From contig CAYNLK010000009.1 of the NCBI GenBank assembly GCA_964398055.1, positions 1-64,000 on the forward strand: a stretch of DNA of 64,000 bases. The letters run 5' to 3'. Positions 44,587 through 54,700 of this stretch are shown one piece after another (position 1 is the stretch's first letter; each line of letters starts with the position of its first letter). The translations under genes were made by a program, and so were the position numbers. The notes beneath the pieces are model-generated. The model saw only the letters and a list, made by a program, of their open reading frames with translations, was not told the origin of the DNA and did not search any database. This DNA is from CAYNLK01 sp964398055 (GTDB lineage: Bacteria; Chloroflexota; Anaerolineae; 4572-78; J111).

Positions 44587-47037
44587 ATGAGTTCAAAGCA
44601 CCTTAACTTATTGCTCTGGCACAAATTATTACTCTTGCTGATTGGTTCTATGATCGTTTTGGCGATAGGGCTTGCTTTTGCAACGTGGCAGTCGTTAGGT
44701 CAAGCCAGCCAACAAATAGGGATCGATGGCAAAAATATTCTCTCTACGCAAACCGAAACGTTTCTAACCAAGCTGGTTGCAGGTCAAGCCGACACGCTTG
44801 ATCTGCAATTAGGTCAGGCCGGAGCTGCTGCTGCTTATGGGACTATCCTGGTATCTGGTGAGTTACAGGAAATGGATCTTAATTTGGCTAAACTGGCCGA
44901 AGAAATCTTCCCAGTTTTGATGGCGCGTGCCAATAATAGTACCAATGTTTATTATGTCACCACAACCGGTGAGCAGCTGGTTTATCCTCCTTTGGATGAA
45001 GAGCTAGAGTTACCCCCAGATTTTAATCTAACCAGCGAACCATTTTTTCCCACTCCTGCCGACTTTGAGGGTCAAGACGAACAAATTACTTGGAGCCAGG
45101 TACACGTTAATCCGTTCGTTGTTGAACATGATCTAGTAGTCGATGCTATAGCGCCGGTAGTAGTTGATGAAGTTACTTATGGTTATATTGGAATTTCGGT
45201 TTCGTTAAACCAATTAATTGCCCAATTTAACCAACGTCAGCCAATTCGTGGGAGCTATTCTTTCTTGATCGATAACGAGCGTCAACTGGTGGCTGCTCCG
45301 CCCCACGCCCGGGTTGATTTGTCGCCGGCAACTGTTCCGGTCACGAAAGAGATCATCGACTTAGCCAATACAGGAAATGCTGACCTGGATACAATTCTAC
45401 AAAATATGGTTTTGGGTTGGGCTTCTTTGAGCCAGGCCGTGATCAAAGGGGAGCCAAAATACGTGGCTTACCAGCCGCTCAACAATATTGACTGGCGTTT
45501 AGGGGTGGTCGTACCGATCCCGGTGGCCACTGCCGCGTCGGTGCAGTTGATTGAGGTGGTCGATGCTGCTAGCCAGCAGGCGTTGAGTAGAATGCTGATC
45601 TGGACTGGAGGTATCTTGGTAGTGGCCCTGGTTGTCGGCGGTTTCCTGACTCGACGCCTAATCTCTCCCTTACAGGATATGGTTACTGTTACAGAGAGTA
45701 TTGCTGGCGGTGATCTGGAGCGGCGGATAGTTGTTACCAGACGTGATGAGATTGGTAATCTGGCTAACGCCTTCAATATTATGGCAGACCAGTTACAAAC
45801 CTTGATTAGCGGTCTTGAACAACGGGTGGCTGACCGTACACGGCGGTTAGAAATTGTGGCAACGCTGGGCGAACACCTTAATACTATCCTCAATCTTGAA
45901 GAGTTATTGCCCCAAGTGGTTGACCAGATTAAAGAAAACTTTGATTATTATCACGCCCATATTTATCTTTTTGATGAACAGCGGAAGAGACTGGTCGTTG
46001 CGGCAGGTACCGGCCAGGCAGGTGCAGAAATGAAAATCCAGGGCCATAGTATCGCCTTAGATGCCCCGACCAGCTTGGTGGCTCGAGCGGCGCGTACCGG
46101 TCAGATTGTCAGGGTTGACAATGTTCGTGAGGCAGAGGATTGGCTGCCTAACCCGTTGCTACCTGATACTTACTCGGAAATGGCCGTGCCTATTGGTTTG
46201 GAAGAGGAGGTGGCCGGTGTGTTGGATGTGCAGGAGAACCGGATTGCTGGTTTGGATGAAGGTGATGCCAACTTGCTGCGCTCGCTGGCCAACCAGGTGG
46301 CGGTGGCCATCCGCAATGCTCGGCTGTTTCAGAAAGTTGAGGCCGCCCTGGCCGAGGCCCGCGAAGCCCAACAACGTTACCTGGAACAGGCCTGGGACAG
46401 AACCCGGTTAGCCCATCGCAGCGCCGGTCGAGTGCAGTTCAACCTGGCTGAAGTTGCGCCTCTTCTACCCGAAGCCGCTATTGCCGAGGCTCGACAGCAA
46501 GCCCTGGCTCACGCCGAGCCGGTGGTAGTGGCCCTTACGGCGAGCCGGCAGGGGAGCCGAGGCGCAGGGGAGCAGGGGAGTGACAACGATGACCCGCTGC
46601 TCAACCCGCCCCACGCCCCACGCTCCACGTCACATGCCCTGGTTGCCCCGATCATGGTGCAAAATGTGCCCATTGGCGACCTGCAACTGCACGGCATTGA
46701 CCCTGAGCGGAACTGGACCGAAGGCGAGCTGGCGCTGATCGAAGCCGTTGTCGACCAGGTGGCCCAGGCCGCCGAAAACCTGCGCCTCTTTGAGGAAACC
46801 CGTGAGCGGGCCAGTCGCGAGCGGCTCATTGGCCAGGTCAGCGATAAGCTGCGCCGGGCGCCCGATATCGATACGTTGATGAAGACCGCGGTTGAAGAGT
46901 TGGCCCGGGTGTTGGAACCCGACCGGACCTTTATCCGCCTGGGGTCTGAGGCAGAGTTGGGCGTTACCCCAGGTAATGGCGCCAATAATGGCCAAGAGGC
47001 AGGGCAGCAAGAGGCGAGGCTGAAGCCATCGCCCTGA
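44587..47037 (+). CDS. Membrane Cache-HAMP-GAF sensor without kinase (array sensor 4)
   Basis: An 816-residue protein. Order: membrane helix (about 12-33), large extracellular double-Cache-like domain (40-335, with YYVTTTGEQLVYPP and SYSFLIDNERQLVAAPPHAR), membrane helix (336-358), HAMP (358-412, with DEIGNLANAFNIMADQLQ), GAF (430-595), degenerate GAF-like region (600-745) and the common tail (from RERLIGQVSDKLRRAPDIDT). Within the degenerate region an in-frame insert of about 20 residues, with Gly/Ser then Pro/His-rich sequence, comes from short DNA repeats at about 46545-46625. The last residues and the stop codon lie inside a fold-back repeat that also occurs at 1344. No output domain. Confidence 0.85.
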   Translation: MSSKHLNLLLWHKLLLLLIGSMIVLAIGLAFATWQSLGQASQQIGIDGKNILSTQTETFLTKLVAGQADTLDLQLGQAGAAAAYGTILVSGELQEMDLNLAKLAEEIFPVLMARANNSTNVYYVTTTGEQLVYPPLDEELELPPDFNLTSEPFFPTPADFEGQDEQITWSQVHVNPFVVEHDLVVDAIAPVVVDEVTYGYIGISVSLNQLIAQFNQRQPIRGSYSFLIDNERQLVAAPPHARVDLSPATVPVTKEIIDLANTGNADLDTILQNMVLGWASLSQAVIKGEPKYVAYQPLNNIDWRLGVVVPIPVATAASVQLIEVVDAASQQALSRMLIWTGGILVVALVVGGFLTRRLISPLQDMVTVTESIAGGDLERRIVVTRRDEIGNLANAFNIMADQLQTLISGLEQRVADRTRRLEIVATLGEHLNTILNLEELLPQVVDQIKENFDYYHAHIYLFDEQRKRLVVAAGTGQAGAEMKIQGHSIALDAPTSLVARAARTGQIVRVDNVREAEDWLPNPLLPDTYSEMAVPIGLEEEVAGVLDVQENRIAGLDEGDANLLRSLANQVAVAIRNARLFQKVEAALAEAREAQQRYLEQAWDRTRLAHRSAGRVQFNLAEVAPLLPEAAIAEARQQALAHAEPVVVALTASRQGSRGAGEQGSDNDDPLLNPPHAPRSTSHALVAPIMVQNVPIGDLQLHGIDPERNWTEGELALIEAVVDQVAQAAENLRLFEETRERASRERLIGQVSDKLRRAPDIDTLMKTAVEELARVLEPDRTFIRLGSEAELGVTPGNGANNGQEAGQQEARLKPSP

Positions 47038-47115
47038 AAGAGCAAAGCCCTGGCAAGCTGAATCTTAGCTCGAAGAGCTTTGCTCTCTGAGTGCGGCGGC
47101 TTAAGCGCAGCACCC
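47021..47115. repeat. Fold-back repeat copy overlapping a stop codon
   Basis: Shares GAGGC-GAAGCCATCGCCCTGAAAGAGC-type sequence with the element at 1344-1460. Its left end encodes the last residues (LKPSP) and the TGA of array sensor 4, so the C-terminus of that protein is set by the repeat. The gap to the FIST gene holds only this repeat and the remnant at 47213. Confidence 0.6.
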
Positions 47116-47212
47116 TATGGGTCAGCCCCGCACCTCAAGCCTCAAATCTGAGTTTGCCAACAGAATCTCATAGCCGGGGGCCGCGAAGCGTAGCCCGCGG
47201 CCGGCAGCGTTG

Positions 47213-47229
47213 AATTACCGAATGCTCTC
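47213..47229. repeat. Solo end of the 18-bp-TIR element
   Basis: AATTACCGAATGCTCTC is identical to 17 bases of the right terminal repeat of the element at 58391-58542. No second end is found nearby, so it looks like a remnant, 37 bases before the FIST gene. Confidence 0.6.
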
Positions 47230-47266
47230 TAAAAAGTAAACGATTGTTTGAAAAGGAACAACAGCC

Positions 47267-48490
47267 GTGACAAATAACTCCAAATTCGTCCAGGTTGGTA
47301 TGAGCCAGAACCCTGACTCGAGGCAGGCCGGCGCCGAGGCGGCCAGGCAGGCGATGGCCGGCTTTGAACCGGGTCAAGCGGCCGGCTGGGCTTTAGCCTT
47401 TTGCGGCGGGCGATACGACCCGGCGGCCGTGTGGCAAGGCTTGCAGGCCGAATTGGGCCAAATCCCCATCATTGGCGGGGCGGCCATTGGTACGGTCACC
47501 AATAGCTCGCTGAGCTACACCGGCTTTGAGTGCGCCGTCGCCGTCTTCGCTGCGGCCATTCCCCAGCCCACCATCGTGACCGTTGACGATCTGGGCCAGG
47601 GTGAAATTCAGGCCGGCCGGCAGTTGGGCGCCAGGCTGGGGGAAGTGGCTCACGACGGCGATACCGTGTTGCTGTTCTATGACTCGCTCCGTTCCGGCCC
47701 GCCGCCGGTATTATACGTGGGCAGCCGGCTGTTGGACGGCGTCTACCAGGGGCTGAACGGCAAGTCGCTCCAGTTAATCGGCGCCGGCGTCATTGGCGAC
47801 TACCAGTTCAGCCAAAGTTTTATCTTTGACGGCTGCCAGGGTGTCAAACACGCCGCCGTCGCCGCGGTTCTGCCGTCGCAGGTACGAAGTCAGACCACGG
47901 TCATGCACGGCTGCGTGCCGGCCAGCGCCTTTCTGGAAATCACCCGGATCGAAGATGCGGTGGTCTACGAACTGGACGGCCGCCCGGCCCTGACCGTCTT
48001 GCAAGAGCTGTTGGGCCAGTCGCCGGATAGTCCGCAGCAAGGCAATTTGTCACTGATGTTGACCCTGGGCGAAAAGCATGGCGACCTGTACGCTCCGTAT
48101 GATGAGTCGGCTTACGTGAACCGGCTGATCCTGGCCTCCAACCCGGCCGATGGTTCGGTCACCCTGTTTGAAGCCGACTACGCCGTCGGCAGCAAGGTCC
48201 AGGTTATGTCGCGCGACAACCAACTCATGTTAGAGTCGGTCCAGCGGCAAACCGGGGCGTTGCTAGACTTGCTGCCGGCGACTAAGCCGATTTTCGCCTT
48301 CTACATCGATTGCGCCGGTCGAACCTGCGCCTTTAGCGGGGCCGACGTGGAAGAAGCCAGCTTGATTCAGGCCAAACTGCCGCCGGATATTCCGCTGTTG
48401 GGCTTTTACTCCGGGGTTGAGATTGCGCCGTTAATGGGGCGCAGCCGGCCGCTGGACTGGACCGGGGTGTTGACCTTATTGACGCTGTGA
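47267..48490 (+). CDS. FIST-domain sensory protein
   Basis: A 407-residue protein starting at GTG. The FIST_N domain (about 25-215) has WALAFCGGRYDPAAVWQGLQ, then IPIIGGAAIGTVTNSSLS and LFYDSLRSGPPP. The FIST_C domain (225-390) has VVYELDGRPALTVLQELLG, FEADYAVGSKVQVMSRD and PIFAFYIDCAGRTCAFSG, ending in IPLLGFYSGVEIAPLMG. FIST domains are found in signal-transduction proteins and were proposed to bind small ligands, possibly amino acids. Here it stands alone without an attached output. It overlaps the reading frame of the next sensor region by the last bases (the next ATG lies 9 bases after the stop), so the two are co-translated. Confidence 0.9.
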   Translation: MTNNSKFVQVGMSQNPDSRQAGAEAARQAMAGFEPGQAAGWALAFCGGRYDPAAVWQGLQAELGQIPIIGGAAIGTVTNSSLSYTGFECAVAVFAAAIPQPTIVTVDDLGQGEIQAGRQLGARLGEVAHDGDTVLLFYDSLRSGPPPVLYVGSRLLDGVYQGLNGKSLQLIGAGVIGDYQFSQSFIFDGCQGVKHAAVAAVLPSQVRSQTTVMHGCVPASAFLEITRIEDAVVYELDGRPALTVLQELLGQSPDSPQQGNLSLMLTLGEKHGDLYAPYDESAYVNRLILASNPADGSVTLFEADYAVGSKVQVMSRDNQLMLESVQRQTGALLDLLPATKPIFAFYIDCAGRTCAFSGADVEEASLIQAKLPPDIPLLGFYSGVEIAPLMGRSRPLDWTGVLTLLTL

Positions 48491-48498
48491 GGCAGATT

Positions 48499-51400
48499 AT
48501 GAACGATCTCGAACGGGAACGAGACTTTTATCGGCAGCAGTGCAATGAATTGGGCGCCCGGCTGCTCTTGTTGCAGCGGGAGCAAGCCCAGGCCCGCCAA
48601 GAAGCCAGGTTTAGCCGGACCACGGCGAGGCTCATTCGCGAGGTATACCGCCTGGCTGATACCGCCGTCTCATTGCCTGAAATGAACCGACGGTTCCTCC
48701 AGATTATTCAGGATACTTTGCACGTGGACCGGCTGGCGCTGCTGAAATACCAGCCTGACTCCGGCAGTTTTGTGGCTGAGCATACTTTGGGTTTCTCCAA
48801 GTCGGAGCCGCTGAGTTTCAGCCCACCCCATCTGCCGGATGATTATTACTTTGTCAACTCGACCAGCCCGGCCGGGCCGCTCGGCGATTGCCTGCGCCAG
48901 GCTGCCGGTGCGCCCTACCTGGCCTGGGCCTTTGATGCGCAGGCCGGCCTGGCCCTGCTGCTGGGTAATGTCATCGAAGACCAGCACCTCCACCCGCCGT
49001 TCGAGATCGGTCATCGGGAAATTCTCGAGGGCGCTTTAACGGTTTTCATCGATATCACTGCCCGCCAGCGGCTTGAGATGGATTTGTCGAAGTTTAAGCT
49101 GGGCATTGAACGGTCAAGTGACGCTTTCTTCCTGACCGACATCGATGGTGTCATAACTTATGTAAATTCAGCCTTTGAAGAAATCTACGGCTTCAGCCAG
49201 GCCGAAGCGGTGGGTAAAACGCCCCGGATTCTAAAGTCGGGGTTGATCTCTGCGGAACACTACCAATATTTCTGGGAAACATTGTTGGACGGCGGCACCG
49301 TGACGGGTGAAATCGTCAACAGAACCAAAGACGGCCGGCTGGTTCACATTGCCGGCAACAACAACCCTATCCTGGACGAAGCCGGTAAGATTATCGGTTT
49401 TCTGTCCATCCATCGAGACATCACCGCCCAGAAGCAAGCCAACACCGAACGAGAGCGGCTATTGAGCGAGGTGCAGCGGCTGGCCGGCATTGTCAGGAAC
49501 CAGCCGGACTTCATCGGCATCGGTTCATTGGCCGGCGAAACCTTCTACGTCAACCCGGCCGGGCTGAAAATGCTCGGCTTACCGCCGGATTACGATGTAA
49601 CTCACTTAAATTTTAAGGAACTCATTCCCTCTTCAAAGATCGACCAGTTTCTCCAGGAGGCGCGGCTGTCTCCGCCGGTTACAGGTAGTCGTTCCTGGAG
49701 CGGTGAAGGCTACCTGCTGCGGGCGGACGGTTCTCAACTACTGGTAGAACGAACCGTAGTGGTCAATTATGATGCCGACCAGAAGCCGGTCAGTTTGAGC
49801 GTGACGATGCGCGATATTACCGAGCGGAAGCAGGCTGAAGAGGCGCTGCGCGCCAGTGAGCGGCGAAATAAAACCTTGATCGAGGCTATTCCTGATTTGA
49901 TCATCCGCTTTAGCCGGGACGGCGTCTACCTGGACATCAAAGAGGCCAGAGATGTGCCGTCCATCATCCCCCTTGCGGACATCATTGGCCGGAATATGGC
50001 CGACCTGCTGCCGCCGGAGGTGGTGGAGCGGCAGATGCGCCACATTGAGCGGGCGCTTGATACCGGCGAGACTCAAGTCTATGAACAAGAATTTATGAGG
50101 GCGGGGCAGAAGAAGTACGAAGAAGTTCGAGTGGTGCCCGGTGGCGCCAATGAGGCCCTGATGTTCTTTCGGGACATTACCGACCGGAAGCAGGCTGAAG
50201 AGACCGTGGCCAAGCGCGCCGCCGAGTTGGAGACGGTTGCTGAGGTGGGTACTGCCGCGGCCACAATTCTGGCCGTCGATCAACTGTTGCAGCAAGTGGC
50301 CGACTTGACCCGAGAACGTTTTGCTCTTTATCATGTCCATATTTACCTGCTCCAGGACTCCTCCCCTGCCCCCACCCTTGAAGGGGGGGGAGAGGGGGGT
50401 GTGCTTGTTTTAGCGGCAGGCGCCGGCGAAGTGGGACGGCACATGGTGGCCGAGGGTTGGCGTATTCCCCTGGCCCGGGAGCAATCGCTGGTAGCCCGGG
50501 CGGCCCGGAGCCGCCAGGGGGTCATCGTCAACGATGTGCAGGCGGAACCGAGTTTCTTACCCAACCCCCTGCTGCCGGAGACCCGCTCGGAACTGGCCGT
50601 GCCGCTGCTGGTTGGCGACCGGGTGCTGGGCGTACTGGACGTTCAGGCTGACGAGGTTGGCCGCTTCAGCGAGGAGGATGTGCGCATCCAGACTATCCTG
50701 GCTGCTCAGATTGCGGTAGCCCTGGAAAACGCCGGCCAGCACCAGCGGACTCAGACGGCGCTGACCGAAGTTCAACAATCTCAAGAACTGTTGCGTTCTG
50801 TGATCGACGCCACCCCGGACTGGATTTTGGTGAAAGATCGGGAGCACCGCTTCCGGCTGGTCAACCAGGGCTTTGCCAACTCGATCCACCTGACCCCGGC
50901 CGAGATCGTCGGTAAGAATGACATTGAGTTAGGGTTTCCAGAGGAGATCGTCAAAGGCAACCCGGAGAAAGGTATTCGCGGCTTCTGGGCCGACGATTTA
51001 GAAGTGATGGATGGCGGCCAGATGAAGATCATCGAGTCCGAGCCGGCCGTGATCGATGGCCAACCGGCCTTTCTTAATACCATCAAGGTGCCGATGCGCA
51101 ACGCCCAGGGTGAGGTTTGGGGCGTGCTGGCTTATGTGCGCAATATTACCAGTCTCAAGCAGGCGGAAGAGTCAATGGCCAAGCGGGCGGCCGAGTTGGC
51201 CTGCTTGAATGACATCGGCCGCGAGCTGGAAAGCTCGCCGCCGCTGGCGGAGTTGCTGCATTGGGTCAGCGGGCGTATTCCGGCAGCGATGCAGTACCCC
51301 CACCTGTGCGCGGCGGCCATTGAATATGCCGGCCAGCTTTACGGTGAGGCCGCGGCGCTGAAATTGCCCACCCAGATGACCCACGGCCTGTACGTTGGCG

Positions 51401-51729
51401 GCGAGATTGTCGGCCGTATCACCATTGCCTATACCGAAAAACACGACTTTCTCAATGAAGAAAGCGCTCTGCTAGGCGGTATTGCCAACCGCTTGAGCGG
51501 TTACATTGAAAACCGGCGCCTGTTTGAGCAGGCTCAAACCAGAGCAGAGCGAGAGCAAATCCTGCGTGAGGTGACGAACCGCATCCGAGGTTCCGTGGAT
51601 GTACAGACGATTATGCGCATCGCCGCCCAGGAAGTTGGCCGGGTGTTGGGCCGGCCGGCCTTTGTTTACCTGGGCAATGGCGGTAATGGTGAGCAGTCAT
51701 CAACCGGACCTGGAGAAAAGGAAGCCTGA
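48499..51729 (+). CDS. Cytoplasmic PAS/GAF sensor without output domain (array sensor 5)
   Basis: A 1076-residue protein from the ATG that has GAGG six bases upstream; a GTG 12 bases earlier is in frame. Order: coiled coil (1-45), GAF-like (45-190), PAS (195-315), PAS (325-440), PAS (450-570), GAF (575-755), PAS (765-890, near copy of those in sensors 1 and 8: IDATPDWILVKDREHRFRLV), degenerate GAF-like (895-1010, with THGLYVGGEIVGRITIAYTE) and the common tail (from REQILREVTNRIRGSVDVQT). The GAF has the palindromic insert at 50356. It follows the FIST gene directly and precedes sensor 6 by one base. No output domain. Confidence 0.85.
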   Translation: MNDLERERDFYRQQCNELGARLLLLQREQAQARQEARFSRTTARLIREVYRLADTAVSLPEMNRRFLQIIQDTLHVDRLALLKYQPDSGSFVAEHTLGFSKSEPLSFSPPHLPDDYYFVNSTSPAGPLGDCLRQAAGAPYLAWAFDAQAGLALLLGNVIEDQHLHPPFEIGHREILEGALTVFIDITARQRLEMDLSKFKLGIERSSDAFFLTDIDGVITYVNSAFEEIYGFSQAEAVGKTPRILKSGLISAEHYQYFWETLLDGGTVTGEIVNRTKDGRLVHIAGNNNPILDEAGKIIGFLSIHRDITAQKQANTERERLLSEVQRLAGIVRNQPDFIGIGSLAGETFYVNPAGLKMLGLPPDYDVTHLNFKELIPSSKIDQFLQEARLSPPVTGSRSWSGEGYLLRADGSQLLVERTVVVNYDADQKPVSLSVTMRDITERKQAEEALRASERRNKTLIEAIPDLIIRFSRDGVYLDIKEARDVPSIIPLADIIGRNMADLLPPEVVERQMRHIERALDTGETQVYEQEFMRAGQKKYEEVRVVPGGANEALMFFRDITDRKQAEETVAKRAAELETVAEVGTAAATILAVDQLLQQVADLTRERFALYHVHIYLLQDSSPAPTLEGGGEGGVLVLAAGAGEVGRHMVAEGWRIPLAREQSLVARAARSRQGVIVNDVQAEPSFLPNPLLPETRSELAVPLLVGDRVLGVLDVQADEVGRFSEEDVRIQTILAAQIAVALENAGQHQRTQTALTEVQQSQELLRSVIDATPDWILVKDREHRFRLVNQGFANSIHLTPAEIVGKNDIELGFPEEIVKGNPEKGIRGFWADDLEVMDGGQMKIIESEPAVIDGQPAFLNTIKVPMRNAQGEVWGVLAYVRNITSLKQAEESMAKRAAELACLNDIGRELESSPPLAELLHWVSGRIPAAMQYPHLCAAAIEYAGQLYGEAAALKLPTQMTHGLYVGGEIVGRITIAYTEKHDFLNEESALLGGIANRLSGYIENRRLFEQAQTRAEREQILREVTNRIRGSVDVQTIMRIAAQEVGRVLGRPAFVYLGNGGNGEQSSTGPGEKEA
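50356..50404. repeat. C/G-rich palindromic insert in a GAF loop, copy 2
   Basis: C-rich then G-rich stretch around CCCTTGAAGGGG; in frame, it encodes SSPAPTLEGGGEGG in the same GAF loop as copies 1 and 3. Confidence 0.55.
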
Positions 51730-51730
51730 G

Positions 51731-54700
51731 ATGAACCATCCGAAAGGGCAAACCCATCGGGCAGATGTCGCAAATTCAAAACCTGTCTTGAGCAAAGGCG
51801 AAGGATCGCCCGAGCTATATCGATTACTATTTGCCGCGGCCAGCGGGGCTATCCTGGTGCTACAAAATGGCGGCGAGTCCGGTTGGCAGGTAGTGGAGTG
51901 TAATGCCGGCGCGGCCGGGTTGCTGGGCTATGAGCGAGAGAATTTGCTGGGCCAGGGCCTGTTAGCCTTCTGCCCGCCCACTCAGCCTGACGGTCGCGAT
52001 TCGGCCGAACTCCTGGCCAGCAAGATCGCCGCAGCCCTGGCGGGTGAAAGTCAGCGCTTTGAATGGCTGTGCCGGCGTGGGGATCAAGCCGAGTTTGATG
52101 CTCACCTGGCCTTGAGCGCGCTAGAGTTTGAGGATGAGACTCTCCTGCAGGTCTCGTTGCAGGATATTTCCAGCTACAAGCAGGCCCAAGCCGAGCTGCG
52201 CCGCCTGGCTCAAGCCGTCGAACAGAGCGCCAATACGGTGGTGATTACCGATACCCGGGGCTACATTCAATACGCCAACCCCAAGTTTACCGAGACCACC
52301 GGCTATACCCTTGAGGAAGCCCTGGGCCAGCACACCCGGATTTTGAAGTCCGGGGAAACCTCTCCGGAGGAGTACAAAGCGTTGTGGACAACGATCTCAG
52401 CCGGTCAAGAGTGGCGGGGCGAATTTCACAATAAGAAAAAGAACGGCGAGCTGTACTGGGAGTTGGCCTCCATTTCACCAATTAGGGATCAAAATGGGAT
52501 TATTACCCATTTCTTGGCCGTTAAAGAGGATGTGACTGCTCGCAAGGAGGCCGAGGTAACCCTGGCCCGGGAACGCCAGTTGTTGCGGACTCTGATCGAC
52601 AACGTCCCGGATTACATTTATGTCAAAGATACCAACAGCCGTTTCTTGATTGCCAATAACGCCGTGGCCCGGCAGATGGGCGCGGCTGGCCCGGAGGAGT
52701 TGATCGGCCAAACCGATTTCGATTTCTATCCTGAGCAGTTGGCCGCCCAGTACTATGCCGACGAACAGGCGATCATTCACTCCGGCCAGCCGCTCATTGA
52801 CCGGGAAGAGCAGGGCGTCGACCCGGCCGGCCGGGAGATGTGGTACTCAACCACCAAAGTGCCGCTGCGGGATGAGCATGGCCGGGTCATTGGCCTGGTC
52901 GGGATTGGCCGGGATGTGACCGAGCGGAAGCGGGCCGAGGCGGTCCGGCAGGAGGCAGAGGAGGTCCTGCGGGAGGCGGAAGCCAGATACTCGGCGGTGG
53001 TGGAACAATCCAGGGATGGGATTGTGATCATCCAGGATAATCTCTGCCAGTTTGTGAACCAGGCGTTGGCCGACATGCTGGGTTATGCCCGCGAGGAGGT
53101 TGAGAATTCGCCCTTTATCAATTACCTGGCCCCGGAGAGCCGCGAGCTGGTGGCCGGCCGGGTCAAAGCCCGGCTGGCCGGCGAGGAGGTGCCGCCGGTC
53201 TACGAGGCCAAATTGCTGCGTAAAGATGGCACGACCTTTGAGGCCGAACTGTCGGCCGGGGTGATCCAGTATCGCGGCCAGGTGGCCGACGTCGGCGTGA
53301 TCCGGGATATTAGCCGGCGCAAGTGGGCCGAAGAAGCGGTGCGCGAGTCGCGGCAGATGTTGCAGCTCATCATGGACAATATTCCGCAATCCATTTTCTG
53401 GAAGAACAAAGAGTTAATTTACCTGGGGTGTAACCAAAACTTTGCCCGGGATGCGGGTTTGGACTCAGCCGATGAGGTGATTGGCAAGACGGATTATGAG
53501 ATGCCCTGGTTGGACCAGGCTGAACTGTACCGGGCCGACGACCGCCGGGTGATGGAAGCAGGCGAGCCAGTACTTAATTATGAAGAACCGCAAACGACGC
53601 CGGCTGGCAACCAGATCTGGTTACGCACCAGCAAAGTGCCGCTGCACGACGCCGGCGGCAACGTGATGGCTGTGCTCGGCATGTATGAAGACGTTACCGA
53701 GCGTAAACAAATCGAGGTCGCCCGGCAAGAATCAGAACAAAGATTGGCAGACATCATCGACTTTTTACCCACCCCGACCTTCGTTATCGACCGTGAGGGG
53801 AACGTTATGGCCTGGAATCAGGCCATTGCGGAGGTTACCGGGGTCAAAGCCGAGGATATTTTGGGCAAAGGCAATTACGAGTATGCCTTGCCATTTTATG
53901 GTGAGCGCCGGCCGCTGCTCATTGACCTGGTCTTTGAGCCAGAGGAAGAAGTGACCCAGAAATATATGAATGTCCGGCGTGAAGGCAATAGCCTGGTGGC
54001 TGAAAATCGTGTTTTTCCCAGAGGCATAGAACGGCATTACCTCTTGAGCGCGGCGCCGCTGTATGACGCCCAGGGCAATCTGGTCGGGGCCATTGAGAAC
54101 TTTCGCGATATCACCGAGCAGAAGCGGGCAGAGGCGGAACTCCGGCAATATCAGGATCAGCTCGAGGAGCTGGTTGCTGCCCGAACCACCGAATTGGAAG
54201 AGCGGGTGCGCGAGCTGAATGCGCTGCAGCGGCTGATGAGCCGGGAAGGCTGGCAGGAGTACCAGGCTGCTCGCCGCCAAGCCGCCCCCGCCTATTTGTT
54301 CGACCAGATGGCGGTGCGGCCTGTGGCCCGCACCGAGTTGGCCCTACCGGGCAACGGCCAGCCGCAGACCGAGCCAACTGGCGACTCCAGAACGGCGATC
54401 ACCCCGCTGGCCGTTTCCGGGGAAAAGATCGGCGCCCTTGGCGTCTACAACAACGACCCGGCCCAGCCGCTCTCAGCCGAAGACCAGGCCTTTTTAGAGG
54501 CCGTGGCCGGCCAGGTGGCCGAAGCCCTGGAGCGGGCCCGCCTGCTCGAACAGTCCCGTATGTCATTGGCCGAAGCAGAGCAGCTCTACCAGGCCGGCCG
54601 CCGGCTAACCGAGGCCGGCAGTCTGCCAGAAATTCTGGCCGCCGTGATGGAGGTGGGTTCTATCCCGGTTATCAACCGGACCTTGCTGTTTACCTTTGAA

